Positions 1 to 8,783 of a stretch of 27,265 bases of DNA are shown here, one piece after another. Positions within the stretch are counted from its first letter, which is position 1, and each line of letters starts with the position of its first letter. The notes beneath the pieces are model-generated. The model was not told the DNA's origin. It saw only the letters and a program-made list of their open reading frames with translations, and did no database searches. The stretch is taken from NCBI GenBank assembly GCA_963767645.1, contig CAVYEW010000019.1:1-27265 (forward strand), written 5' to 3'. The position numbers and the translations under genes are program-made. The stretch is from DATFDN01 sp963767645 (GTDB lineage Bacteria > Pseudomonadota > Alphaproteobacteria > Acetobacterales > Acetobacteraceae).

Positions 1-476
1 CAGGTCGTCTTCATCTGTGTGAGATCGTAGCCGACCGTTTCCGGGGTTCCCGAAACATCCGGAGCGGTGCCCTTGTAGGTGACAGCGATCTTCGTGAAGT
101 TGAGCGACAGGTTTTCCACCGGCATATCGCCGCCGCTGCTGACGGAATAGCCGCTCAGCCCGGTATTCGTCAGCTCGTAGGTCAGGAAATCCGTGACCTG
201 GTTCTTCGTCGTGGTGGTGAACTTGATCTCCACCTTCGCGTTGAGCTGCCCCGCCATGGCGTCGGTGAGGAGGCTCGGAGATGATTTGTCCATCTTCTTG
301 GTCACGACGACCTCGCTGATGGAGGGTTCGCTCAATTCTCGCGACTCCGCGCCGCGGGCGGCGGAGCCGATGCCGCGCCCGACGCCCCACTGGAAACTGT
401 CCACCTCGATCCAATCCTTGAAGCCGGTGGTCGTCGAGGCGCCCTTGAAGTCGCCGAACTTCATGTAGATCGCCAT
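1..476 (-). CDS. hcp: Hcp tube protein of T6SS (TssD), C-terminus cut by window edge
   Basis: Hcp forms the hexameric rings of the inner tube that the contracting sheath propels out of the cell. The protein starts MAIYMKFGDFKG and continues with the typical Hcp pattern: an early W-I-E-V-D-S-F-Q-W-G strand, a Lys-rich S-E-V-V-V-T-K-K-M-D segment, and a late V-G-Y-D-L-T-Q-M. About 158 codons are visible and Hcp is usually 160–170 residues, so only a few residues are missing beyond position 1. The ATG at 476 is chosen because a GGAAGGAA ribosome-binding site lies just upstream on the minus strand. It lies 23 bp downstream of tssH and is probably in the same transcript. The family call is secure; whether it is purely structural or an evolved Hcp with an effector tail cannot be seen, although the length suggests structural. 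Confidence 0.93.
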   Translation of the reverse strand, partial: MAIYMKFGDFKGASTTTGFKDWIEVDSFQWGVGRGIGSAARGAESRELSEPSISEVVVTKKMDKSSPSLLTDAMAGQLNAKVEIKFTTTTKNQVTDFLTYELTNTGLSGYSVSSGGDMPVENLSLNFTKIAVTYKGTAPDVSGTPETVGYDLTQMKTT

Positions 477-499
477 GCGTCGATTTCCTTCCCAAGTAT

Positions 500-3133
500 T
501 CAGTTGATCGTGTAGCTGAACGAGTTGTCCGGGGTCGTGCCGACCCGCACATCGCTGATCGCCTGCCCTTCGGCCAACCGTGCCAGGATTTCCGCCGACA
601 GAAGCGGTAGCAGCGTGCGTGACAGGATATTCTCGATATTGCGGGCGCCGGAAGAAGTTTCGGTACAACGCGCCGCGATCACGTCCACCAGCGCGGGGTC
701 GTACCAGAACCCGGCACGCCAGGCCTCGCGCACGCGCTCCGCAATGCGGTCGAGCTGCAAGCCGACGATCTGGCGGATGATATCGTCGGAAAGCGGGAAG
801 TAGGGCACCAGCATCACCCGGCCCAGGAAGGCCGGCCTGAAGTGCTTCATCAGCTCCGGCCGCAGCGCCTCGGCCAGGCCCGCCGCGTCCGGCGCGGTCT
901 CGGGATCGGCGAAGAGCTTGGCGATCAGATCCGTGCCGGCGTTCGAAGTCATGATGATGACGGTGTTCTTGAAATCGATGTCTCGGCCCTCGCCGTCCTT
1001 CATCGATCCTTTGTCGAACACCTGATAGAAGATGTCCTGCACGCCCGGATGGGCCTTCTCCATCTCATCGAGCAGCACGACCGAGTAGGGGCGCCGGCGC
1101 ACCGCCTCGGTCAGGATGCCGCCCTCGCCGTAGCCGACATAGCCTGGAGGGCTGCCCATCAGCAGGCTGACCTTATGCTCCTCCTTGAACTCGCTCATGT
1201 TGATGGTGGTCATGTTCTGCTCGCCGCCGTAGAGCAGGTCGGCGAGGGTGAGGGCCGTCTCGGTCTTGCCCACGCCCGACATGCCCACCATCAGGAACAC
1301 GCCGATCGGCTTGCGCGGGTCGGTCAGCCCGGCGCGGGAGGTGAGAATCGATTGGGCGACCGCTTCCAGCGCGTGCGGTTGGCCCACCACCCGCCGGGCC
1401 ATCGCCGTACGCAGGTTCAGCACGGTGCGGATTTCGTCGGACTGCATCCGGCCCGCCGGAATGCCCGTCCAGCTTTCCACGATTTCCGCCACTGCCTGGC
1501 CATCCACCACCGGGAAGATCAGCGGATGCTCGCCCTGGCGTTCGCGCAGGCGCGCGGCAAGATCGGCGAGCTGCGTGCGGGCCGTCTGCTTGTCGGCGGC
1601 ACTGTCTCCCTCCTCGATGCGCGCGCGCATCGCGGCTATATCGGCGGCGAGCACGCGCTCGTCCTGCCACTGCGCCTCCAGCGCCGCCAGCTCCTCCTCG
1701 GCGCCGCCGCGTTCCTCCAGCAGCTCCCGCCTGCGTCCTTCATGATCGGCGCCGGCGGCGGTCTCGCGGTCGAGAATGGCGATCTCGGTATCGATAAGCG
1801 CGATGCGGCGGCGCCGGTCTTCGACCGCCGGGGGGATGGCGGACTGGCTCATCGCCACGCGCGCGCAAGCGGTGTCGATCAGCGACACCGCCTTGTCCGG
1901 CAACTGCCGGCTCGGGATATAGCGCGCCGACAGGCGCACGGCCGCGCTCACCGCCTCGTCGAGGATGCGAACATGGTGATGATGCTCCAGCGCCGGCACC
2001 AGGCCGCGCACCATCGCCACCGCGACCGGCTCAGCCGGTTCCTCGACCTTGACCACCTGGAATCGGCGGGTCAATGCCGCGTCCTTCTCGAAATACTTCT
2101 TGTACTCGGCCCAGGTGGTCGCCGCGATGGTGCGCAGCTCGCCGCGCGCCAACGCCGGCTTCAGCAGGTTCGCCGCGTCGTTCTGGCCGGCGGCGCCCCC
2201 CGCGCCCACCAGCGTATGCGCCTCGTCGATGAACAGGATCACCGGCTTGGGGCTCGCCTTGGTCTCGTCGATCACGGCGCGCAACCGGTTCTCGAACTCT
2301 CCCCTTATCCCCGCGCCGGCCTGGAGCAGGCCGAGGTCGAGCATCCGCAGGCTGACCTCGCGCAGCGCCGGCGGCACGTCGCCCGAGGCGATGCGCTGGG
2401 CGAAGCCCTCCACCACCGCGGTCTTCCCGACCCCAGCCTCGCCGGTCAGGATCGGGTTGTTCTGACGCCGGCGGGTGAGGATGTCGATGACTTGCCGGAT
2501 CTCGGTATCGCGGCCGAGGATCGTGTCGATCCGCCCGGCGCGCGCCTGCGCGGTCAGGTCCGTGGTGAACTGATCGAGCGCGCCCGAGCCAGCCGGGCGC
2601 GGCGCACTATCGCCGCCGCCCATGGCGGGAGCGGCGTCGGCGGACATGACGGCAGCTTCGGCGCTTCCCGTTGTGATCTTCAGGAGGTCGCGCTTCAACG
2701 TGTCAGGCGGGATGCGCGCGAGCTGGCCCGACATGTCACGCAACCTTCGTGCCACCGCTTCGTCGGCCAGCATCGCCCAGAACAGATGGCCGGAGCGGAC
2801 CCGCATCAGGCCATGCTCGACGGAGGCGAGCAGCCAGGCGCGCTTGGCGACCTCGATGATGTCGGGCGACAGCCCAGGCGCCCGCGCATTGCCCGTCTTG
2901 AGCCGGTCCAGCGCGCGGGTGAGGTCGGCGGCGAGCCGGCCGGGATCGGTTTCGTACTGGCGCAGGATCGCCGCCACGTCGCCATCGGCCGGCTCGGCCA
3001 GCTTGAGCAGCCAGTGCTCGGCCTCGACGTTGTAATGGCTGCGCGACAATGTGAGCCCTGCGGCGGCCTCCAGGGCGCGGCGAGACGGCTCGTTCAATCG
3101 CGCGACGAGCGCCTTGAGATCGATGTCCGACAT
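500..3133 (-). CDS. tssH: T6SS sheath-disassembly AAA+ ATPase TssH (ClpV)
   Basis: ClpV is a cytoplasmic hexameric AAA+ unfoldase that recycles contracted TssB/TssC sheath after firing. At 877 residues it is full length. An N-terminal Clp-N-like double-repeat domain spans about 1–155, followed by a linker. The first AAA+ module has Walker A GEAGVGKT at 231–238 and Walker B ILFIDE near 299–304. A helical, charged middle domain spans about 430–535. The second AAA+ module has Walker A GMSGVGKT at 617–624, a GYVG pore loop near 664–667 and Walker B VVLLDE near 685–690. Both ATPase sites look intact. The N-domain and the position beside hcp and opposite tssA separate it from housekeeping ClpB/ClpA. 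Its likely partners are the TssC N-terminal helix and TagJ. It is divergent from tssA across 126 bp that must hold both promoters. Confidence 0.96.
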   Translation of the reverse strand: MSDIDLKALVARLNEPSRRALEAAAGLTLSRSHYNVEAEHWLLKLAEPADGDVAAILRQYETDPGRLAADLTRALDRLKTGNARAPGLSPDIIEVAKRAWLLASVEHGLMRVRSGHLFWAMLADEAVARRLRDMSGQLARIPPDTLKRDLLKITTGSAEAAVMSADAAPAMGGGDSAPRPAGSGALDQFTTDLTAQARAGRIDTILGRDTEIRQVIDILTRRRQNNPILTGEAGVGKTAVVEGFAQRIASGDVPPALREVSLRMLDLGLLQAGAGIRGEFENRLRAVIDETKASPKPVILFIDEAHTLVGAGGAAGQNDAANLLKPALARGELRTIAATTWAEYKKYFEKDAALTRRFQVVKVEEPAEPVAVAMVRGLVPALEHHHHVRILDEAVSAAVRLSARYIPSRQLPDKAVSLIDTACARVAMSQSAIPPAVEDRRRRIALIDTEIAILDRETAAGADHEGRRRELLEERGGAEEELAALEAQWQDERVLAADIAAMRARIEEGDSAADKQTARTQLADLAARLRERQGEHPLIFPVVDGQAVAEIVESWTGIPAGRMQSDEIRTVLNLRTAMARRVVGQPHALEAVAQSILTSRAGLTDPRKPIGVFLMVGMSGVGKTETALTLADLLYGGEQNMTTINMSEFKEEHKVSLLMGSPPGYVGYGEGGILTEAVRRRPYSVVLLDEMEKAHPGVQDIFYQVFDKGSMKDGEGRDIDFKNTVIIMTSNAGTDLIAKLFADPETAPDAAGLAEALRPELMKHFRPAFLGRVMLVPYFPLSDDIIRQIVGLQLDRIAERVREAWRAGFWYDPALVDVIAARCTETSSGARNIENILSRTLLPLLSAEILARLAEGQAISDVRVGTTPDNSFSYTIN

Positions 3134-3218
3134 TCGTCCCTCGCTGCGGCGAAGCGGCCCGCCGCATCGCGTCCACTGTTCTGCCCCTGAACGTATGTGC
3201 TAGCAGCGGCAACTGTCC

Positions 3219-3240
3219 AGATCGGCAAGCCCCGATCTTT
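3219..3240 (+). promoter_or_regulatory. Hairpin/dyad in the tssH–tssA intergenic region
   Basis: A perfect 7-bp inverted repeat, AGATCGG / CCGATCT, with a 6-base loop lies about 20 bp before the tssA start and is followed by TTT. It could be an operator dyad for the divergent T6SS promoters or a leader hairpin of tssA. No convincing -35/-10 pair or sigma-54 site was recognised in the 126-bp gap. The repeat is seen directly; its role is inference. Confidence 0.35.
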
Positions 3241-3259
3241 GCGGACCGCGAGGGCTCTG

Positions 3260-4343
3260 ATGGACGCACAAGCCGGTATCGATCTCGCCCGCCTGCTCGA
3301 GCCGGCCGCGGCCGAGGCGGCGGGCGAGGATCTGCGCACCGATTACACGCCGCAATCGCTGTATTATCGGCTGCGCGACGCGCGTGCCGAGGCGCGCGCG
3401 GCCGAACGCGCCGCCGATGCCGAGGGCGGCCTGGACACCGCGCCCCCGCCGCAGTGGCGCGTCATAGCCGATCTGGCCGTGCAGGCGCTGGAGCGCAGCA
3501 AGGATCTGGAGATCGCGGCCTGGTACACCGAGGCCCTGTTGCGCAGCGACGGCCTGGCCGGGCTCGCGGCAGGGCTCCGGCTGATGGCGGGGCTGGTGGA
3601 CGCCTACTGGGACACGCTCTACCCGCGGCCGGACGAGGACGGCATGGCAACCCGCGTCGCCCCGGTGACCGGATTGAACGGCGAGGGCGGCGACGGCACG
3701 CTGATCCAGCCGCTGCGCAAGCTGGTCCTGTTCGACCGGCCGGACGGCTCGCCGCTGTTTTACTGGCAGTACCGAGCAATCGGCCGAGGTGAGCGCGATG
3801 GGCGACGCGGCGCGGCGCCAGCAGCGGCTGGCGGCCGGCGTCCTGGCATTCGAGGAGGTGGAGACGCAGGCGCGCGCCGCCGCCGGACGCCTCGCCGTTC
3901 TGCGCGATGCCGGGCGACAGGCGATAGCGGCCTGGCAGGCCCTGAGCGAGGCGCTGGATGCGCGCGCAGGGGCGGACGGACCGCCCACCAGCCGGGTGCG
4001 CGACCTGCTGGGCCAGATCGTTGCCGCCGCGGCCCGCTACGCGGGACCGGAACCGACCGCCCCGACCGCCGCCCCGCTCTCCCCAGAGGTCGCCGACACG
4101 CCCCAAGCGGTGCCCCGTCCGGCAGGGCGGCTGGAGACGCGCGAGGACGCGCTTCGCCTCCTGGGCGAAGTCTCGGATTTTTTCCTCCGCACCGAGCCGC
4201 ACTCGCCGTTGGCCTACACGCTCGCCGATGCGGTGCGGCGCGCCCGCCTGCCCTGGCCCGAGCTTCTGGCGGAAATGGTTCCCGACACGACCGCGCGGGC
4301 GGCGATCCTCAACACGCTCGGCATCCGGCCCCCTCCGGAGTGA
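3260..4343 (+). pseudogene. tssA: T6SS cap/baseplate protein TssA (ImpA), interrupted by a +1 frameshift
   Basis: TssA (ImpA) coordinates baseplate priming and polymerisation of tube and sheath. From ATG 3260 the frame encodes the ImpA N-terminal domain (MDAQAGIDLARLLEP..., with L-Y-Y-R-L-R-D-A-R, then Y-W-D-T-L-Y-P-R-P-D-E-D-G). It runs to F-Y-W-Q-Y at 3772. One extra base (C3773) then shifts the frame, and the protein resumes as E-Q-S-A-E-V-S-A-M-G to the stop at 4343. Skipping that base gives 360 residues, matching short TssA proteins, with the conserved C-terminal R-L-L-G-E-V-S-D-F-F and H-S-P-L-A-Y motifs. Without correction the first frame stays open to 4414 with meaningless sequence. 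An upstream in-frame start at 3197 is less likely, because residues before M-D-A-Q do not look like the family. Either a sequencing insertion or a real lesion is possible. Confidence 0.88.
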
Positions 4344-4381
4344 CGCTCCGAGGCACGGTCTCGTTTGGAAGCCCAACCATG

Positions 4382-4402
4382 GGGGCCGTGACAAACGGCC
4401 CC
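4382..4402 (+). other. Strong hairpin between tssA and tssB
   Basis: A perfect 8-bp stem, GGGGCCGT / ACGGCCCC, encloses a GACAA loop in the 109-bp gap between tssA and tssB. No T-run follows, so it is not a standard intrinsic terminator. It could protect or process the sheath mRNA, letting tssB/tssC be expressed at a level different from tssA. The structure is seen; the role is inference. Confidence 0.45.
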
Positions 4403-4452
4403 GCCTCAGCCTAGAGTTCCGCGCTCGGATATCCGGATGCGGGGAGCAGGCG

Positions 4453-4959
4453 ATGAGCGGGAGCATACACGACAAACTCAACCGCGTGCGCAAGCCGCGC
4501 GTCCATATTACCTACGACGTGGAGACCGAGGGCGCCGAGATCCAGCGGGAGCTTCCCTTCGTCGTCGGCGTGCTGGGCGATTTCTCCGGCGACCCCACGC
4601 AGCCGCTGCGGCCGATGTCGGAGCGCAAGTTTATCCAGATCGACCGCGACAATTTCAACGAGGTCATGGCCCGGATGACGCCCGGGCTGAACCTCAAGGT
4701 GGAAAATACCCTGGCGGGCGACGGCAGCCAGATGTCGGTCAACCTGAAGTTCAACTCGATCGAGGATTTCGAGCCGGCGCGCGTCGCCGAGCAGGTGCCG
4801 GCGCTCAAGGCGCTGCTGGAGACCCGCAACAAGCTGCGCGACCTGATGAGCAAGGCCGACCGCTCGGAAGACCTGGAGAACCTGCTGGAGCAGGTGCTGC
4901 GCAACGAGGGCGAGTTGAAGGCACTCTCGAGCGAGCTTGGCGCGGCGAAGGAGGACTGA
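4453..4959 (+). CDS. tssB: T6SS sheath small subunit TssB (VipA/ImpB)
   Basis: TssB pairs with TssC to build the cytoplasmic contractile sheath around the Hcp tube. The 168-residue protein has the family's usual length and hallmark segments: an N-terminal S-I-H-D-K-L-N-R-V-R-K-P-R-V-H-I-T-Y-D-V, then L-P-F-V-V-G-V-L-G-D-F-S-G, then R-K-F-I-Q-I-D-R-D-N-F-N-E-V-M, and a charged helical C-terminus. ATG 4453 is the family start; an open frame extends upstream to 3958 but is antisense-like sequence inside tssA. It lies only 3 bp upstream of tssC and is certainly cotranscribed with it. The frame is intact, unlike tssA before it. Confidence 0.96.
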   Translation: MSGSIHDKLNRVRKPRVHITYDVETEGAEIQRELPFVVGVLGDFSGDPTQPLRPMSERKFIQIDRDNFNEVMARMTPGLNLKVENTLAGDGSQMSVNLKFNSIEDFEPARVAEQVPALKALLETRNKLRDLMSKADRSEDLENLLEQVLRNEGELKALSSELGAAKED

Positions 4960-4962
4960 TCC

Positions 4963-6453
4963 ATGTCGGGCACCAATACGGCGGCGCAGCCCGCGCAAGC
5001 CAGCACGGAAGCAACCACGAGTCTGCTCGACCAGGTGGTCGCCGCCACCAAGCAGACCGAGCCCGACCGGGCGCAGGAGCTGGTCAAGACGCTCGTCGAG
5101 CAGGCGCTCAGCGGCACGGTGGTGTTCGACAAGAATCTCGGCCGCACCTTCGACCGCGCGATCGCCGCCATCGACCAGAAGCTTTCCGCGCAGCTCAACG
5201 CGATCATGCACGATCCGCGCTTCCTGCAGCTGGAGGGAAGCTGGCGCGGCCTGCATCATCTGGTGATGAACAGCGAGACCGGCACCAGCCTGAAAATCCG
5301 GGTGCTGAACGCCTCCAAGCGCGACCTGAACCGCGATCTGGGGCGGGCGGTGGAGTTCGACCAGAGCCAGCTGTTCAAGAAGATTTACGAGAACGAGTTC
5401 GGCACTCCCGGCGGCGAGCCCTACGGCGCGCTGATCGGTGATTACGAGTGGAACAACCATCCCGACGACATCGAGACGCTGCGGCTGGTTTCCAATGTTG
5501 CCGCCGCCGCCTTTGCACCCTTCATCTCGGCGGCCGGGGCGGGCATGTTCGGCTTCCGGGACTGGACCGAGCTGTCGAAGCCGCGCGATCTGGCGAAAAC
5601 CTTCGAGACGGCGGAATACGCCAAATGGCGCAGCTTCCGCGACAGCGAGGACAGCCGCTTCGTCTCGCTGGTGATGCCGCGCGTGATCTCGCGCCTGCCG
5701 TACGGCGCGGCGACCAAGCCGATCGACGAGTTCGCCTACGAGGAGGCGCCCAGCGATGCCTCCGGGGCGGCTCGGCCGATGGCGCATGATGAGTATTGCT
5801 GGATGAACGCGGCCTATGTGATGGGCGCGCGGCTGACCGACTCCTTCGCCCGCAGCGGGTTCTGCGTGGCGATCCGCGGCGCGGAGGGGGGCGGCAAGGT
5901 CGATAACCTGCCGAGCCACGTCTTCACGTCCGACGACGGCGACCTGGACACGAAATGCCCCACCGAGATCGGCATCACCGATCGCCGCGAGTTCGAGCTG
6001 TCGAATCAGGGATTCCTGCCGCTGTGCCACTACAAGAACACCGACTATGCGGTGTTCTTCGGCGCCCAAAGCGTGCAGAAGCCGAAGAAGTATGATCGTC
6101 CGGAGGCGACGTCCAACGCCGCGATCTCCGCGCGCCTGCCCTACATCATGGCAAGCAGCCGGTTCGGCCATTACCTGAAGGTGATGGCGCGCGACAAAAT
6201 CGGCAGTTTCATGGAGGCCGGTGATGTCGAGCGCTGGCTGAACCGCTGGATCATCAACTACGTCAACGCCAACGAGAACGCCGGCCAGGAGATGAAGGCG
6301 CGGTTCCCGCTGCGCGAGGCGCGGGTCGAGGTCCGGGAGATCCCGGGCAAGCCCGGCTCCTACAACGCCATCGCCTATCTTCGCCCGTGGTTGCAGATGG
6401 AGGAGCTCACCACCAGCCTGCGGATGGTGGCCAGCATACCCCAGAAAGCCTGA
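4963..6453 (+). CDS. tssC: T6SS sheath large subunit TssC (VipB/ImpC)
   Basis: TssC is the larger sheath protomer and the substrate that ClpV recognises. The 496-residue protein is full length. An N-terminal helix near 18–30 (T-S-L-L-D-Q-V-V-A-A-T-K) sits where the ClpV-binding helix lies in VipB. The conserved core follows: L-E-G-S-W-R-G-L at 90–97, E-F-D-Q-S-Q-L-F-K-K-I-Y-E-N-E-F-G, then T-P-G-G-E-P-Y-G. A C-terminal S-R-F-G-H-Y-L-K-V-M-A-R-D segment follows and the protein ends L-R-M-V-A-S-I-P. Everything expected of a functional subunit is present. The next gene is a divergent paralogue of this one. Confidence 0.97.
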   Translation: MSGTNTAAQPAQASTEATTSLLDQVVAATKQTEPDRAQELVKTLVEQALSGTVVFDKNLGRTFDRAIAAIDQKLSAQLNAIMHDPRFLQLEGSWRGLHHLVMNSETGTSLKIRVLNASKRDLNRDLGRAVEFDQSQLFKKIYENEFGTPGGEPYGALIGDYEWNNHPDDIETLRLVSNVAAAAFAPFISAAGAGMFGFRDWTELSKPRDLAKTFETAEYAKWRSFRDSEDSRFVSLVMPRVISRLPYGAATKPIDEFAYEEAPSDASGAARPMAHDEYCWMNAAYVMGARLTDSFARSGFCVAIRGAEGGGKVDNLPSHVFTSDDGDLDTKCPTEIGITDRREFELSNQGFLPLCHYKNTDYAVFFGAQSVQKPKKYDRPEATSNAAISARLPYIMASSRFGHYLKVMARDKIGSFMEAGDVERWLNRWIINYVNANENAGQEMKARFPLREARVEVREIPGKPGSYNAIAYLRPWLQMEELTTSLRMVASIPQKA

Positions 6454-7965
6454 GCGCGGCACGCTTCGTGGCGGCGCTGCGCGAGCCGGTATTGGCCGGC
6501 GAATTCCTCGGTGCGCAGCACGCCGAGATCGCCGAACGGCTTGCGGCATTCCACGGCCTTAACGGAGGCGACGCCCTGCACGAGTGGTTCGGCGACGCGG
6601 TGGCGCTTCTGGTCGCGCGGCCCGACGCGCTGCGCGGAGCGCTGGACCGCGACATCGCCGGTATCGATGCGCTGCTCGGCGCGCAGCTCGACGCCGTGCT
6701 GCACCATCCTCGGCTGGCCCGCCTGGAGGGAAGCTGGCGCGGCCTCGCCTGGCTCACGGACGGGATCGAGCCGGCATCGCGCGTACGCGTGAAGGTGTTG
6801 ACTGCCGCGTGGCCCGATCTGTGCCGCGACCTGGAGCGCGCGGCCGAGTTCGATCAGAGCCATTTGTTCCGCAAGATCTACGAAGAGGAATTCGGCACGC
6901 CTGGGGGAGAGCCGTACGGCCTCCTGGTCATCGACCACGAGGTGCGTCACCGCCCCGCGCCGGGGCACCCGACGGACGACGTCGCCGCACTCGCGACGCT
7001 GGCCAGCATTGCCGCCGCGGCTTTCGCGCCCGCCGTGCTCGCCGCCGCGCCCGCGCTGCTGCAGGCGGACGCATTCACCGACCTCGCCCTGGCCACCGAT
7101 CTCGCCGATCCGTTCCGTGGTCCCGACTACACGCGCTGGCGGGCCATCGCCGGGCGGGAGGACATGCGGTTCGTCGGCCTGGCGATGCCGTGCGTCCTTG
7201 CTCGACCGCCATGGGAGGACGATCCGGCGCGGGCGGAAGGTTTCCGATACGCGGAAGGCACCCCCGATCTGCAGAGCCGGGTATGGATGACCGCCGGCTA
7301 TCCCTTCGCCGCCGTGGTCGCGCGCGCCTTCGCCGACAGCGCGTGGCCGGCCGACGTGCGCGGCACCGACCTCGACCGGGTCGGCGGCGGGCTCGTCACC
7401 GATCTGCCGCTCGAGCCGTTCCGTACCGACCCGGACCGCGTCTGCGTGCGCCCGTCACTCGAGATTGCGCTGACCGACCGGCAGGAGCGAGCGCTCGTGG
7501 AGGCCGGGCTGATGCCTCTCGGCGCATTGCCGTTCGGCGAAGAGGCGGCGTTCGGTGCGGTGCGCAGCGTCCAGGCATTGCCCCGGCTTGCTAGACCGCC
7601 CGGGTACTGACAGCCCGGCAAACGCCAATGCGCGGCTCTCGGCACAGCTGAATGCGATCCTGTGCGCGTCCCGCTTCGCGCACTATGTCAAGGTCATGGG
7701 CCGCGACATGGTCGGCGCATTCCGCACCGCCGATGAGATCGAGCGGCAGTTGCAGGGCTGGCTTTCCGGCTACGTCAATGCGAGTTTGACCGCCGGGCCG
7801 GAAAGCCGGGCGCGCTTTCCACTGGTGGCGGCGCGCGCGACAGTGCGGGAGAGGCCGGGACGGCCTGGCGTGTTCGGCTGCGTGATTCAGTTGCAGCCGC
7901 ATCATCAGCTCGACAACGTCGCGGGGAGTTTCCGGCTGGTGACGGACATCGCCGGGGTGCAGTAG
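6387..7965 (+). pseudogene. Second TssC-like sheath protein (ImpD type), +1 frameshift at an in-frame TGA
   Basis: This is a divergent paralogue of the preceding TssC, equivalent in position to ImpD of rhizobial-type imp clusters. Shared landmarks are L-E-G-S-W-R-G-L, E-F-D-Q-S-H-L-F-R-K-I-Y-E-E-E-F-G and T-P-G-G-E-P-Y-G. The frame from GTG 6387 ends at TGA 7608–7610, but skipping T7608 continues it as D-S-P-A-N-A-N-A-R-L-S. This runs into the TssC C-terminal signature S-R-F-A-H-Y-V-K-V-M-G-R-D to the stop at 7965, giving up to 525 residues. The start is uncertain: GTG 6387 overlaps tssC by 67 bp, and CTG 6450 or GTG 6468 would fit the family start better. It lacks an obvious N-terminal ClpV-binding helix. 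A role as an alternative sheath subunit or assembly factor is inference. Confidence 0.85.
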
Positions 7966-7978
7966 AGGAGAGCGCAGC

Positions 7979-8783
7979 ATGTCGGACCCATCCCAGGGCG
8001 TCGGCGCGCTGTTCCGCGCCGGACGCTTGGCCGACGCGGTACGTGCCGCCAACGAGGGCGTGCGACGCAGGCCGGCGGATCTCGGTGCGCGCGTGCTGCT
8101 CGCCGAGATGCTGGTCTTCGCCGGCAACCTGGAACGAGCCGACGTGATCCTGGACGCGGCAGGCGAAGCCGATCCGGCAGCCGCCGTGGTGGTCGCCGAG
8201 TTCCGCCAGCTGCTGCGCGCTGACATGGCACGCCGGCAGCTCTATCGCGACGGACGCCTGCCGGAGTTCCTCGGCGAACCCGCCGCGCAGGACCGTGCGA
8301 GGCTCGCGGCACTCGTCGCCTTGCGGGCCGGCGACACGGCGGCGGCGGCGCGTCACGCCGAAGAGGCCGAGGCGTTGCGCGGCACCCTGCCCGGCCAGGC
8401 CGGCGATAGCGCGTGTCGACGATTTCCGCGATGCCGACGACCTGCTGGGCGGCACGCTGGAAGTGCTGACGACCACCGGCAAGTACTACTGGATTCCCGC
8501 CGCTCGCGTCGCGAGCATGACCTTGCATCCGCCGCGCCGCCCGCGCGATCTCGCCTGGCGGCGGGCGAGCCTGTCCGTGACCGACGGCCCGGATGGAGAG
8601 GTCTACCTGCCGGCGATCTATTGGTCGGACGCGCCGGACCTCTCCGACGACCTCCGACTGGGACGGGTGACGGATTGGTTGGAGGACGGGGGATTGGTGC
8701 GCGGCGTGGGACAGCGCACCTTCCTGGTGGGCGACGCGGCTGTCGGCATTATGGAGCTCACCACGCTCCGCTTCGGCCGATGA
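7979..8783 (+). pseudogene. tagJ: T6SS accessory protein TagJ (ImpE), +1 frameshift in the middle
   Basis: ImpE/TagJ is a cytoplasmic accessory factor known to contact the sheath protein TssB and to be linked with ClpV-dependent sheath recycling. The N-terminal half (from ATG 7979, with a GAGGAG site just upstream) is a helical repeat-like region: L-F-R-A-G-R-L-A-D-A-V-R, then L-L-A-E-M-L-V-F-A-G-N-L-E-R-A. The frame is lost at about 8405–8420 and resumes one base later as D-D-F-R-D-A-D-D-L-L-G. It then gives the family motifs T-G-K-Y-Y-W-I-P, R-P-R-D-L-A-W-R-R-A and G-Q-R-T-F-L-V-G-D, ending at 8783. The corrected length of 267 residues is normal. The exact extra base is ambiguous. Unshifted, the first frame stays open straight into tssE. 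Confidence 0.87.

Noticed and set aside
842..3190. 782-codon open frame antisense to tssH
   Set aside because: Lies wholly opposite a well-identified gene and its composition (Arg/His/Leu-rich) is a GC-rich shadow.
3958..4959. Longer tssB starting at 3958
   Set aside because: The upstream part overlaps tssA in another frame and reads as Arg/Pro-rich nonsense; the family start is at 4453.
4411..6549. 712-codon open frame antisense to tssB and tssC
   Set aside because: Antisense shadow of two intact sheath genes; no recognisable domain.
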